From Mesostigma viride (taxonomy: Eukaryota > Streptophyta > Mesostigmatophyceae > Mesostigmatales > Mesostigmataceae), in the NCBI GenBank assembly GCA_009746045.1, contig RPFO01000072.1, positions 4,924,745-4,977,244 on the forward strand: a DNA stretch of 52,500 bases, written 5' to 3'. The position numbers and the translations under genes were made by a program. The notes below the pieces were generated by a model. The model ran no database searches. It worked only from the letters and a program-made list of their open reading frames with translations, and was not told where the DNA came from. Shown piece after piece: positions 1 through 11,403 of the stretch. Positions within the stretch are counted from its first letter, which is position 1. Every line of letters begins with the position of its first letter.

Positions 1-59
1 GCAGCTTCTCCTGCGCCATCTGCCAGCAGCTCCGCAGGGCCTCGGGAAGGCTGTAGCAC
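1..59 (-). CDS. Exon 22: partial, runs off the left edge
   Basis: Acceptor ATCCCCCAG/GTGC. In the phase left by exon 21 it reads CYSLPEALRSCWQMAQEKL, an amphipathic helical stretch, and remains open to the window edge. The gene therefore continues outside the window. Confidence 0.55.
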   Translation of the reverse strand, partial: MLQPSRGPAELLADGAGEA

Positions 60-907
60 CTGGGGGATGCGAGGGCCACACCCAGAGCAGCACAGAAATA
101 AGAAATAGACCTAATCGACAGAGTTATTTTGGAGGAAGAAAAAGACCTGACGCAAGGCCGGTGAACCGGGACAAAATTTTCCCGTAAAGTATTTTGAACA
201 TCATAGAATGCCGGGAAAAGATTTTCGACAAGATATCCCACGCACAAGCAAACATGCCAGCAGAGGAAACAACCATGGAAGAAACGGTGAAAAATACAGT
301 GAGCTACAACTTTGAAAGCAGAGACGAAAGAGCCCATAAAATACAGTCCGTAAAGCAGTCATGCAAATAGCGTGAAACCAGCTGCATAAACAGCGACAAA
401 GGCAAAGATCGACCAAATCCAGTAACAAGAACAGCATGTTGGGTGCGGGGCAGCAACAGGGCATGCTATCCACTTCTGGGTTTGAAAGAAATGCAACTAG
501 TGCGCTATTAAGGAATAAGGAAACAGAGGTGAAATAAGGAAAGGATGTGTGTGCGTGTTTGTGTGTGATAGCAAGCTTATATAAATGAGGACAGTCCAAA
601 CCCTTCCCAACCTACACCTATCAGGTGTACATAGAAGAGAAGTCATTTGACTGTTGCTTTTAAGACACCCCACTGACCCTACCTTTACTGTAAGTTAGCT
701 TGCGCCGGTTGCAGCTTCACTACCGCTATCATTACCTAACAACTACCTAACTAGAGCTGAGCCACCTAATCATAATAAGGCATACTACTTTTATGCGTGC
801 CCCACTTACAGCTCCAACAGTGCAATCACTTCGACTATCTATCAATATTACATCATTTAATAAGCCCATACCAAATAAGCCTATCTGTCCCTATCAGCCC
901 CACTTAC

Positions 908-1038
908 AGCTCCACCACCGCCCCGATCAGAAACAGGGTGATGAGGAAGAGGATGACGGTGCTGAAGGTCTCTGGCAGGGGTGCCGAAGGGACCTGCTGG
1001 ACGCCGAGGATCACGAGGCAGCAGGCGAGGCTGCCCAG
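908..1038 (-). CDS. Exon 21: two membrane segments
   Basis: The donor GAGCT/GTAAGT is strong. The phase-compatible acceptor is CTGTGAG/CTGGGC at 1039; GCTGTCAG/TACTC at 1050 would break phase. It encodes LGSLACCLVILGV, a polar loop (QQVPSAPLPET), then FSTVILFLITLFLIGAVVEL. It leaves two bases which, with the first base of exon 22, make Leu. Confidence 0.6.
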
Positions 1039-1509
1039 CTCACAGAGTACTGACAGCAACTCAATTGCATTCGGCAGTTTCCAGATATAAGGCTGCAGGC
1101 AGTAAGAAGACCACCCGCATGCATGCATGGCAAGGTTGCATATGCCAGGTATGAGTCGGGGATTAAGTGTGTGTGTGGGCAACTAAATGATTTATGGTTG
1201 CAGACAGGACACTTCCCCTCAAATGCCAGATTTTTCATGACCGAGGCCCTAAACCCTAAGCTGTGTTCAGAAATAGAAGTGCTGAAAATAGTTTTGTGCA
1301 AGCAGCAGCGCGCAAGCCACTTGACTGTCGTCGTTGCTGTCATTCCTGTCTTTGCTTCCGCTACTCCAAAACATAGTGACATGCTTCTCGGAATTCATTC
1401 TGCATGGAATTCATTCTAGGCAGACATCAAGTACGAATACTTCTGCGGCGGGAAGATCTTCCTAGGTAGTTCAGGGTAAAAGAGTGTGACCCAAGCATCG
1501 CTGTCATAC

Positions 1510-1566
1510 CTTGACCACCGCAAGGTAGCCCACGTGAAGCACCAGCCAGGCGGTAGTGGTGCCAAC
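1510..1566 (-). CDS. Exon 20: short membrane exon
   Basis: Bounded by CCTGCAG/GTTGG and GTCAAG/GTATGA; 57 nt, phase 0-0. It encodes VGTTTAWLVLHVGYLAVVK, a hydrophobic segment with a basic end. Phase agrees with exons 19 and 21. Confidence 0.55.
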
Positions 1567-2171
1567 CTGCAGGCGGGTGCAAAAACAATCACGATAGAAA
1601 ACAGTCTGCCTTAGTCCAACTGCAAAAAGAGCCACCTCCAAAGGTCATGGTCACAAGCTAGGAAAGCTTATCCTGATGCTGAGCTCGAATATCGTCAAAG
1701 CATTGTCGACGAGGGCACTTGGTATGTCGAGCAATCATAACTGTGAAGTAGCTCTTCCAGGCTCCAACAGGCTGCCCGAATGGGCCTTCTTTTCCCGATT
1801 AGGGCAGGGGAAGGGTCATGGTAGGTAAGCAAGCGAGTAAGTAAGCAAGCAAGCCAGCAATTTAGTTGGCGGGCTAGTACTTGCCTAGATGGACAGGGGA
1901 TCATCACAGCTGGGGCAGCGGGATGCCCAGGGAGAGTGCAGCGTCTTTTCGTACCATGCTCATTTCATTGAGCAATGGTAACTTCAAAGTTAACCTCGAT
2001 TCAAAAGTGAGCGATGTCAAGTACCATTGTGTAAAAAACATCCCCATCCACACCCCATAGTGAGGTTGGTTTTCTTTTTCTCTTCAATGAAAAAAAATCA
2101 TACTTCTAAATGAATAGTCTAAATAATGTTAGATACCACAGACCACATAAGGCTGAGATTCACAAGCCTAC

Positions 2172-2240
2172 CTGGAACCATCCCAGGTGGCCCCGCTGGT
2201 GGTATCGAGGCGAAATGCCAGTGACGGCCGCGAAAAGAAG
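2172..2240 (-). CDS. Exon 19: short exon
   Basis: Bounded by TTGTCCAG/CTTC and TTCCAG/GTAGGC; 69 nt, phase 0-0. It encodes LLFAAVTGISPRYHQRGHLG and WFQ. It probably completes a membrane segment begun at the end of exon 18 and then turns into a basic loop. Confidence 0.5.
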
Positions 2241-2764
2241 CTGGACAACGCAGGAGGCAAATGCAAACGGTGTAGTAGTATAACAAGAAAAAGCTGTTAG
2301 CTCGCACTGTAAACTGTCAGCCGCTGATGTCACAAGAGCTGTCATGTATGCAACTGCCATTGCATCTGCACTTATAAGTTATAGCTAGCTCACTAGCCAG
2401 TTGATGATTTCTTCCATGGTGCCCTCGCATGGCTAGCTTACCAGCCAATATATGATTACTTATTCTGCATTTGCAATAGTTGTGTCAGATTGTCCAGGGG
2501 GATCACCTACCAGATGACCCTGATTGCGTACGACTGATATCACTATACTCATACTACTATGCTATTATCCTGATGTCTTATACTCCCCCCCCACCACCTC
2601 ACCCCCGCCCCCTCCGCCCCCTCCCTCACCCTTGCCCCCACCCCCACATTAAACACCACCTCCCGGCTAAGAGACAGGCCCACCACGACGCGCTTGTGCT
2701 ATAAGAACATTTGGCTGGCCAGAAAGCATTTTATGCATCTGAACATCCACTGACCTACGCTCAC

Positions 2765-3061
2765 CTGTTTAAAAATAACCAACAGCGTGTGCGACGCTTC
2801 CAGGTGGCCCCTTTTGATCTTGCCCCCCGGGCAGGCCAGGCAGTGCGCTGCCTCGCAGCGCGCAAAGCAGCCCAACGACTCTTCCTCGGGGGACCATTCC
2901 TGAAGGACAAAGTCGGTGGGCCCAGGCAGCTTCCATGCCTCTGGACGGGACAGATCCAGGCCAGCCAGATTCTCGGTGCTGTTGCGTTTGTTGTGATTGC
3001 TGTGTGTGGGGGTGTGAGGCGGGCTGTTGTTGACCTTATTTACTTTGTCCATGGTTGGCCC
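2765..3061 (-). CDS. Exon 18: hydrophilic loop with Cys cluster
   Basis: The donor is strong (AAACAG/GTGAGCG). The phase-compatible acceptor is TCAAG/GGGCC at 3062; GCGCAG/ATCTC at 3070 is a better-looking site but breaks phase with exon 17. It contains a His/Asn/Pro-rich linker, then WSPEEESLGCFARCEAAHC, LACPGG, and a hydrophobic end (LLVIFKQ) that leads into exon 19. Confidence 0.55.
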
Positions 3062-4747
3062 CTTGAGATCTGCGCGAGGAGAGAGGGGGGGGAGGGGCCG
3101 AGGGGAGTAAGGAGTGGCAGTGGGGGTGGGAAAGTGTGGCGACAGCCAGCAGCCAGCACACACAACCAAAGTACCCAAACCCAATATGACATCCACTTGA
3201 TGAGGGCTTGTGCTGCCGCGTCGAAAAGATTGGTCCCTGAAGCGTGACATTGACTTTGTTGGCGTGTAAAGACATGCATTCAAGCAAAAATATGGATGCC
3301 CAAATGCGCCATACTACATGCCAGGCACCCACGAGGACACAGTTAAAAGATTCCTGATACGTATCTGCCATCCTTTGGGCTGAACGGATCCACCATTGCT
3401 TCTCAGGCCCCCGCAAGGCAGCTATTCAGAATTATACATTTACATCCTATTTTTAGTGAACAGTAACAGGAGCCACGTTTCCTTAACAGCACCTCCCTAG
3501 AGCAAGCCAGGTATTTCATTCCCACATGCAAGCCAGTTATACAAAACTCTTATTCATGTAATACAATCTTGAACGTCTGAAAAACAGTGGAAGCTCCTCT
3601 GCAAGTTATTGATGCCTGTTACTTTAGATTTATATACAGAAAGGGACTGGTGTGACAGGAAGACTTTCAACTGCAAGTTTGAAGGGAATGTAACAAGTAA
3701 TTAGCTGGGACAAAACCCCGGGAAGTCCGCATTTGGGTGCTTATTAGCTCGCAGAACAAAAGCTGCGAAAAAGCGAGCTCAGAGCGATAACTCTAAACAT
3801 GGCTACTTATTGTCCCCGTTCATATGATGAAATTTCGGAAATTTTGGCTTTCCATGTCAGAGGATATCTCTTACCTACAAAGAGCAGCCCATATCTGCAG
3901 GAAGAGCGGACCCAACGCGCACATAGCAATTAAAAAATACAGTGTCAGAGCTGTGCCCGCCATGGGATGCTAGAAGCAGTAGTTACAGGAGCATAACCAG
4001 ATAATTGCTCAAGCCATACTCAGCTAACAGTTGTACAGAATCATCATGAAGAAAGAGCTAACGAAACCTCCAGAAGGGAACCTCGAGCTCTGGCCACGCA
4101 TGCCATGCCTCCAACACATAAATGCATGAGCCAGGAACTGAAGGAGTCAAAGAGTAAAAGAATCATGCGCAAACGGACCCAAGAATTGATAAGGTCCCGC
4201 GAATATGGAGGCTGACGATGATGAAGGAAACCGTAAAGTCTTGTCTGTGTTCTACGGACGATCGCATTTTGCGTAGTCTATATGTGTTTCCTGAACCATC
4301 TAATACGTGCCGAGGCTACACATTGCAGCCAATCAAACGTAGTGATTGAACAGAGGGAGCCATCCGGCGGAGCATTATATTCCACACGATGAAAAATCTA
4401 AATGCTGGCACGCGCCCCAAGTGGTGCGTTTGAATCAGCATTGTGACAAACTCTTCTTTCTTCAAGCAAAGCCTGGTATTCCCCAACAACGGAATACACT
4501 TATAGGTTCACGTTGCAAAGATCTCATTTGCTACATAGCCCCTCCCAAGCGGCTGAAGCGCCTTAATGACAGCTGCTACATTTTGAAATATGCTAGAATG
4601 ATGCTCAGTGTACTTAGCCCAGCGCAGCGCAGCCGATCGACACCTACAAAAGTCTTGAATGCGCTGTTGAGCAATTGAAGCATGATATTCCATGTGCAGC
4701 ATGATGTACACGCTTAGGGTGTGGGGTTAAGAGTTTGCTCTAGTCAC

Positions 4748-4951
4748 GTACTGAAGAATGTAATCCCGGCCAGGTCCCGAGGCACGGTCCAGCCAAGAAG
4801 CATCCGCCACAAAAGCTTTTTTATAAGTGGAAGGGGCTGTCCGGGAGCTGCCCCGCGAGCTGCCGTCGTCGTCGGTGGCCAGACTACCCCGGTGGGAGCC
4901 GTGGACGGAATCCGATCCATGCCCGTTGCCGGCGCCCACGTAGTATACACG
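4748..4951 (-). CDS. Exon 17: cytoplasmic-type Ser/Asp-rich loop
   Basis: Acceptor TTTTCCATCCCCAG/CGTG after a strong pyrimidine tract, donor CAGTAC/GTGACT; 204 nt, phase 0-0. It encodes RVYYVGAGNGHGSDS, a Gly/Ser/Asp-rich stretch (TDDDGSSRGSSRTAPS) and FVADASWLDRASGPG. Composition suggests a flexible, possibly phosphorylated, intracellular loop following the basic end of exon 16. Confidence 0.6.
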
Positions 4952-5597
4952 CTGGGGATGGAAAAGGACTTCGTCACTCTGCCGGGGGCCGTGTGCGGCC
5001 AGCAGACACAGACTCGGGCATAAGGAGCACCATATTCCACCAACGATCAACGTGAATTTGATAAGCCAGCGTCCTGGTTAGTCAATAGACTAGTAGCAGT
5101 CATCGACAAGTGCTCCACGAGCATCACTTGCGCCATGCCCTGGTCAGTAACCAGTGAAACTGGTACCGTAAGGGATGTGCCAAAGGCTTTCAATGCCAAA
5201 CGAAAGGTTCAAAATTATTTGTATAGCACATTAGAGATCCAACAGACACAGATGGTTTACTCACCATTGCAAAGACAAGCTATGAACAAACAGGCGACAT
5301 GTCACCACAACCCCAGGCGTGCTAAGCAAAGCAGCAAACAGTTCTAATACGAGGAAAATAAAACCCCCTGACCCCTCAGGCGATACTAGCAGGCATCGCT
5401 TAAAGCAAAGTAGGAAATGTTGGATGAACAGACGGAGGATTATGGAGGATGACAGAGGGTAACAGTCGGATGAAGCTTCAGTCACATAGTGCAAGTGAAA
5501 GAAGCTTCACCCTGTCAAGAATCACAGAGCCGTAAAAAATAAAGATGCCAAGCTCCCTTGTCCATAACCCAGACAAGTTGTGCTGAAAAGGCCGTAC

Positions 5598-5701
5598 CTT
5601 CAGGATCTTGGCGACCAGGAAGTAGGTGACAAAGGTGACAAATGCCAGAGGGTAGGCAGCCCCCACGCACACGCCGATGAGCACGCCCCAGTCAAACCCG
5701 G
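5598..5701 (-). CDS. Exon 16: membrane segment
   Basis: Acceptor GATGCAG/CCGGG, donor CTGAAG/GTACGG. The translation GFDWGVLIGVCVGAAYPLAF plus VTFVTYFLVAKILK is almost wholly hydrophobic, one long or two short spans, and ends with a basic cap. Phase fits both neighbours. Confidence 0.65.
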
Positions 5702-6010
5702 CTGCATCGAGTGGGGGCAAAAATTAAGGTGCAAAATGCCAAGATTAGTCATCATCCTCGAACATAAAAGAGCTATAAACAAACAGATGTGCTGTAAGAA
5801 AGTAGCCACTCACATTGAGAGTGTGTAATGCTGTAACCGTACCGACAGCCATTACTGGATACGCACAAGGTGTATGGGCTATTCATCTTTGCCAGTCTCT
5901 TGGTCAGCATGAAAGTTCACCAGCTCCTTCTTCTGGTAGGTTTTCCAATCTTTTCTTCTCATAGTTTCTATATTTTCGTCAATATATTTCTGTTGGTAGT
6001 TCTATTGGCA

Positions 6011-6345
6011 ACATACCACTCTATTCTTCTCACAATTTATGCACATTGTTCCTATTGGTTACATACCACTCTATTCTTCTCATAATTTATGTACGTTGTT
6101 CCTATTGATTACGTACCACTCTATTCTTCTCATAATTTATGTACATTGTTCCTATTGATTACATACCACTCTATTCTTCTCATAATTTATGTACATTGTT
6201 CCTATTAGCAACATACCACTCTATTCTTCTGATAATTTATGTACGTTGTTCCTATTAGCAACATACCACTCTATTCTTCTCATAATTTATGTACATTCTT
6301 CCCATTGGTAAGATACCAGTCTAGTCTTCTCATAATTTACCATTT
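6011..6345. repeat. 50-bp minisatellite, about 6.5 copies
   Basis: Unit starts ACATACCACTCTATTCTTCT and recurs at 6011, 6061, 6111, 6161, 6211 and 6261, with degenerate copies before and after. It is AT-rich and lies in the intron between exons 16 and 15. Confidence 0.85.
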
Positions 6346-6484
6346 GAAAGGCTAATGATTCCAGGGTGTATGGCTGATCAGCTAGCTCATCATGACAATC
6401 CATGCCTGGCTCTTACAGGGGTCAGTGAACTTAGATGGTTGCTAAGAAAGCCTGCCCGGGCTCGAAAAAGATGCATTAACTCAC

Positions 6485-6687
6485 ATGTCGCGTAGAACAT
6501 GCAGGCCTGAGTGACTGTGGGGAACGTCAGCATAAGCACCAGCAGCTCCAGGCGAGGGAAGAGGAGGATGGCAGGCACCTCGTCCCATTTCCCGATCCTC
6601 CAGACCACCTTACATAACGCCCGCAGTGCCAGGCATGCAGCCAGCTGGCACAGGCACAAGAGCACAATGGCCCCAAAGTCGCCTTGG
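6485..6687 (-). CDS. Exon 15: two membrane segments
   Basis: Acceptor GCTCTGCAG/CCAAGG, donor GACAT/GTGAGT. It encodes GAIVLLCLCQLAACLALRAL, a short polar linker (WRIGKWDEVP), then ILLFPRLELLVLMLTFPTV. Two spans with a short loop are clear. It ends in phase 1, which exon 16 completes as Ser. Confidence 0.65.
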
Positions 6688-7456
6688 CTGCAGAGCATGT
6701 GTCCAATGAAGTAAATCGCAGAGCAAGGGGTATATTACAATGACAAGTCTTGCACTCCTTCATTCACTCGCATGCGCACAATGGCGGTTAGAGCTGGTAT
6801 TAAAGGCAAAAGGAGCATATCTAGGCAGCATGCAGATTGATTAAGGACTAGGTATAGAGAGTGCCTTGCATGTTGCAGCCGCCACCATCCTCGGACTCCC
6901 CACCAGCAGCCTGCTGAGCTAGCCATCATTAACGTTCCTATGTAGATGAAACCAAACGTAATAGATCACGCATGTTAGATGCGTTCGGTTGTGTTTGGAG
7001 GCCAAAAGGGGCTCAAGCAGCCCGTGCAAGTGGCTCAAGCTAGGCAATCCCAGCCAGGCGTAGTTGTTACTAGCAGTGTCAGCTGGACAGGCAACCTGGT
7101 TAGCTAATAGACAGGCTTAGTTTGGGGCAATAGAGTCATCTGACAGTTTCCGTCAGAGAAGTCAAAGTTTATTGTCAAACATAAGTTGGCATTGGCTGCG
7201 ACCCTGGCGCACCCCGCTGAACCCTGCCAACCTGCACCCCCAAGAATAATATAAAGAAAACAGACATTATCCATGGGGAAGCAAATTGATTTGCAGCGTT
7301 GGAAATAGAAATGTGTGAGCACACACACATTAGTCGTTACCAATCTGCAGAGATAGATGCAATGATTGATGGAATGCGCACGGATGAGGCATGCGGACAA
7401 GCTGGCTTGGTCAGTAGTGTAGCTTGATAGCCCACGTTTTCTGATGACACCGCTAC

Positions 7457-7561
7457 CTCCCTATTCTTGCGGTCTGGCACCAAGCCGGCCCACCTTCTCA
7501 GGTGCACCAGACGCTCCCTGGGGACGGCCAGCTCCACGTCCGCCACCAGTGGGTGGGCACC
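7457..7561 (-). CDS. Exon 14: hydrophilic segment
   Basis: Bounded by TCTGGCAG/GGTGCC and AGGGAG/GTAGCG; 105 nt, phase 0-0. It encodes ADVELAVPRERLVHLRRWAG followed by a basic stretch LVPDRKNRE. The next exon found (6485-6687) needs a two-base carry-over, so at least one exon between them has been missed. Confidence 0.5.
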
Positions 7562-7756
7562 CTGCCAGACATTTGCGCGTTTGGAGAAGGCAGGAGGTTG
7601 TCACAGTGCCGGTGGTGTGCACGAGGGATCAGTACAGGCATAACGTGGCGCAGTGTCTTATTCGATGTGTGCATGAGCGTGTGCATGACTGATTCGACGA
7701 GGTGCTCATCCATACCATGAGACTTGTACCAAGAGGAGGCACCCAACATGAAACAC

Positions 7757-8109
7757 TATATAGTGTATGGTAGCGGGCACGTATTGCAAATATAATCATT
7801 GCAAATATAATTATATAGATATGGTAGCGGGCACGTATTGCAAATATAATCATTGCAAATATAATTATATAGTATATGGTAGCGGGCACGTATTGCAAAT
7901 ATAATCATTGCAAATATAATTATATAGTATATGGTAGCGGGCACGTATTGCAAATATAATCATTGCAAATATAATTATTGCAAATATAATTATTGCAAAT
8001 ATAATTATATAGTATATGGTAGCGGGCACGTATTGCAAATATAATCATTGCAAATATAATTATTGCAAATATAATTATATAGTATATGGTAGCGGGCACG
8101 TATTGCAAA
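7757..8109. repeat. Nested minisatellite, about 55-bp period with 15-bp subunits
   Basis: GGTAGCGGGCACGTATTGC recurs at 7769, 7823, 7878, 7933, 8018 and 8088. The spacing is about 55 bp but rises to 85 and 70 by insertion of two or one extra copies of a 15-bp subunit (ATTGCAAATATAATT). Confidence 0.85.
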
Positions 8110-8860
8110 GAGATTGACTTGCTCGACGCCAACCAGCACACTCATCATTACTTAATTGATTATTTTGATGAATAAACAAACGCACGGGTAACTACCCTGC
8201 AATAAGGATGGCATCTGCCACCTAACAAGAGTCCAGTGCGGCTGCATGCCAGGTACCATGGCTATGCATGCCCCGTGGTACGAGTCGTAGCAGATGGGCA
8301 AGTGCCCTGCTCTCAGTGCTCACACAAGCCAGCATCAGCTGTCGCTCATGCTGAAACAAGGAACTTGACAACGTCCCAATGAGACCACCAAATGCCTTTA
8401 ATAAGATTAACTAGCAATGTGTTAATATTTAAAAGATCAATTAGCAATGTGTTAACAGGGAATAAGTCCGGCACTGCATATGAGTCATGGTGTATCTGCC
8501 TCCACGTGGGATAGAGGACACAGTCTGTTACGTCACATCTCATCACTTTTGCATATAAAGAAGCTTGGGGGCCTTGTTAAAACATAAAACCAGTCTGGCA
8601 TCGGTGCACCTATGTGACGGTGCCATGCAACAGGCCAGTTATGAAATAGCGATTCTGCAAGGAAGCCACAAGAAAACAGTAGACATGCAGCCTGCCATAC
8701 CAACCACGTTTATTCTAGAGGCCAGCACGACACACCAAGCACACCTACTTCAGTATTGACAACAAGCCGAACCACATCAACAGGTAGCAAAGACATAGTA
8801 CCTACAAAGCTCACAGGTGTAGGAAACAAGTTTAAAGCAGGCAGGTGCTTTAGTCTTTAC

Positions 8861-9157
8861 CTGCTCGATGCCACGGAGCTCATCAGCAGACATGTAGTGC
8901 CAGCCATCACCCGTGGCATTGCCCAGCTGTCTCTCAGGCAGGGTGCCGTTGCCAGGTGTCATCGAGTCCTCCTCCCCTTGTCCCCAACAGCTGCCGTTGG
9001 ATGCGAAAAAGAGGCGCAGCGCGCTGCCCGACGCGGCATACTGAGAAGCTCCCCCCATGCCGAACAAGGGCCTGGGCCACGCGTTGTTGACCCAGGCGAG
9101 GTCGTAAAGGACAGTTTGGGTGGTGCTGTCCAGGGGGACATCTAGTAGGCACATCAT
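8861..9157 (-). CDS. Exon 13: loop between membrane segments
   Basis: Bounded by GTGCTCGCAG/ATGATG and GAGCAG/GTAAAG; 297 nt, phase 0-0. The 99 residues include YDLAWVNNAWPRPLFGMGG and LRLFFASNGSCWGQGEEDS, with sequons NGT and NAT that suggest a lumenal or extracellular loop. I recognise no named domain. Confidence 0.6.
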
Positions 9158-9683
9158 CTGCGAGCACGAGCATGCGATGGCCACGGGGGAAGTCTGAGAC
9201 TCATTACCATCACTTGCAGGGGCAGGCCGATCCCATGGCCAATAACCAGCAGGTCAGGACTGTGGCCAAATAAGCAAGAGAAGTTCCTCAGCTGGCTCTT
9301 TTACTCGAGCAGGGTGTTGCCATCTGTCACGTCAAGGAAAAGCGGAAACAGGGAATAGACCAGCAAATAGACCAGATAACGCATATGCTGCAACTGGGTT
9401 ATACCTGTGGCGTACATAAAACAGATGCTGATGCAATTGGACGTGCTTTCTTGCTTCCATACAGAACTGGGCACTCAGGGATCTGTTATGAAGACTACCA
9501 AGCTTGGGCAGACGCTATGAAAACGGTCTTATCGGAGATACCTGGCGGGGGGAAAAAGAACTATAATTATACATTTCGACGGGGCTGGAAAACGATTTAC
9601 CAGAAAAAAGAAACGGGACACAGAAAGCAAGTTAAGGTGCTTTCATGGGGCGGATGTCAGCAGTGTGTGGTCCAGTCGGGCGC

Positions 9684-9952
9684 TCACCTGACAGAACTGC
9701 AGATGAGCGAGGAATGCCTGCATTTGCGAGGGCGGTTTACCTGAAAGAACTGCAGATGACCGAGGAATGCCTGCATTTGCGAGGGAGGTTTACCTGAAAG
9801 AACTGCAGATGACCGAGGAGTGCCTGCATTTGCGAGGGCGGTTTACCTGAAAGAACTGCAGTTGACCGAGGAATGCCTGCATTTGCGAGGGCGGTTTACC
9901 TGAAAGAACTGCAGATGACCGAGGAATGCCTGCATTTGCGAGGGCGGTTTGA
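9684..9952 (-). repeat. 53-bp array carrying five copies of a 30-nt exon
   Basis: Five 53-bp units. On the minus strand each reads GTAAACCGCC...AAATGCAG, then a 30-nt block encoding a 10-residue peptide, then the next GT. Exon-like blocks are at 9688-9717, 9741-9770, 9794-9823, 9847-9876 and 9900-9929. Their peptides are AFLAHLQFCQ, AFLGHLQFFQ, ALLGHLQFFQ, AFLGQLQFFQ and AFLGHLQFFQ. Confidence 0.8.
9688..9717 (-). CDS. Exon 12: 30-nt microexon (last of five tandem copies)
   Basis: Acceptor AAATGCAG/GCATTC, donor TGTCAG/GTGAGC. It encodes AFLAHLQFCQ in phase 0-0, matching exons 11 and 13. Four further tandem copies of this exon with similar splice sites lie immediately upstream on the minus strand (9741-9770, 9794-9823, 9847-9876, 9900-9929). 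Which copy is used cannot be told; this one has the strongest donor. Confidence 0.4.
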
Positions 9953-10242
9953 GAGACACATGCGCACAGAGAGGCATAGCAATACGGATACTCAGTGTTG
10001 GTGGGCACACGGCACACATACTACTATATGCAAAGTAGTACTACTATTCAGGTAACTGTAGTAGCTGTTGCGTTAGGCAGGGACCTGATCTGAGACTAAG
10101 CCACGATGACTAAGAAATGGGAGCTGAGAACATGCAAGCCTGGGCATTCATAACTGCCCGCGCTGCGGATAGTGTCCAATGTCACCCTTCCCCTCCTTCG
10201 CACTGTCTCCCCCTTCCCCCGCATCGTATCGTGGTCCTCTTC

Positions 10243-10750
10243 ATCATGATGAATATCATGATGGATACCTATTATGAAGATCATGATGGATACCTATTAT
10301 GAAGATCATGATGGATACCTATTATGAAGATCATGATGGATACCTATTATGAAGATCATGATGGATACCTATTATGAATATCATGATGGATACCTATTAT
10401 GAAGATCATGATGGATACCTATTATGAAGATCATGATGGATACCTATTATGAAGATCATGATGGATACCTATTATGAAGATCATGATGGATACCTATTAT
10501 GAATATCATGATGGATACCTATTATGAAGATCATGATGGATACCTATTATGAAGATCATGATGGATACCTATTATGAAGATCATGATGGATACCTATTAT
10601 GAAGATCATGATGGATACCTATTATGAAGATCATGATGGATACCTATTATGAAGATCATGATGGATACCTATTATGAAGATCATGATGGATACCTATTAT
10701 GAAGATCATGATGGATACCTATTATGAAGATCATGATGGATACCTATTCC
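10243..10750. repeat. 25-bp minisatellite, about 20 copies
   Basis: Unit GATCATGATGGATACCTATT plus ATGAA. Copies are nearly identical. A T-for-G variant (GAATATCATG instead of GAAGATCATG) marks the units at about 10,254, 10,379 and 10,504, that is, every fifth unit. Confidence 0.9.
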
Positions 10751-10807
10751 GGGTAACAAGAGTAAGTACCTGGAAGAAAGATCCGGTAGAGGCTGGAGAG
10801 GACTTAC

Positions 10808-10917
10808 CACCAGCCTGCCGTGTCCACCCTGATCCCATGCAAGGATCAAAAGGATGATGAAGGCAACAAAGAACTTGAATGCGCGAAGCGCCAGTCTCCA
10901 CAGCGGTTCGCGCGCTC
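10808..10917 (-). CDS. Exon 11: transmembrane segment
   Basis: Acceptor CCATTGCAG/GAGCG, donor CTGGTG/GTAAGTCC. The 110 nt encode a basic-aromatic lead (WRLALRAF) followed by FKFFVAFIILLILAW, a strong membrane-spanning segment. Phase joins exactly to exon 10. The membrane span directly follows the Ig-like domain, so the preceding beta-helix and Ig-like parts are probably on the outside. Confidence 0.65.
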
Positions 10918-11067
10918 CTGCAATGGTTGCGTGAGGCAGTAGTATCTTAGTTAGGTGGTAGCATTTACTACCATAACTATATTCAAAGGTGTATATATCT
11001 ACCAGCCACACTAGATGCACCCAGGGCCCTCCAGCGGGCTGTCAGCACGGTTGCCTGCTTGTGGTTG

Positions 11068-11403
11068 TTTGGTGTATTGGCTAGTGATAGTTGGTCGCTT
11101 GTTCCTATGTTTGGTGTATTGGCTAGTGATAGTTGGTCCCTTGTTCCTATGTTTGGTGTATTGGCTAGTGATAGTTGGTCCCTTGTTCCTATGTTTGGTG
11201 TATTGGCTAGTGATAGTTGGTCCCTTGTTCCTATGTTTGGTGTATTGGCTAGTGATAGTTGGTCCCTTGTTCCTATGTTTGGTGTATTGGCTAGTGATAG
11301 TTGGTCCCTTGTTCCTATGTTTGGTGTATTGGCTAGTGATAGTTGGTCCCTTGTTCCTATGTTTGGTGTATTGGCTAGTGATAGTTGGTCCCTTGTTCCT
11401 ATG
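11068..11403. repeat. 42-bp minisatellite, exactly 8 copies
   Basis: The unit starts TTTGGTGTATTGGCTAGTGA and is 42 bp, a multiple of three, so frames stay open through the array on both strands. Copy 1 has one substitution (GGTCGCTTG). It lies in the intron between exons 11 and 10. Confidence 0.9.

Noticed and set aside
201-599. 132-codon Leu/Cys-rich minus-strand frame
   Set aside because: No splice context consistent with the gene model and low-complexity composition; probably intronic.
5263-5341. Possible membrane exon reading LFAALLSTPGVVVTC
   Set aside because: Splice sites look fair but phase does not match exon 16, and exon 17 already follows in phase.
6994-7097. Open minus-strand stretch after AACCAG reading VACPADTASNNYAWLG
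   Set aside because: No usable donor in the phase needed by exon 15.
9385-9744. 119-codon plus-strand ORF
   Set aside because: It runs into the 53-bp repeat, has no recognisable motif, and lies opposite an intron of the minus-strand gene.
9684-11403. Tandem arrays considered as CRISPR
   Set aside because: Units are contiguous with no unique spacers; these are minisatellites.
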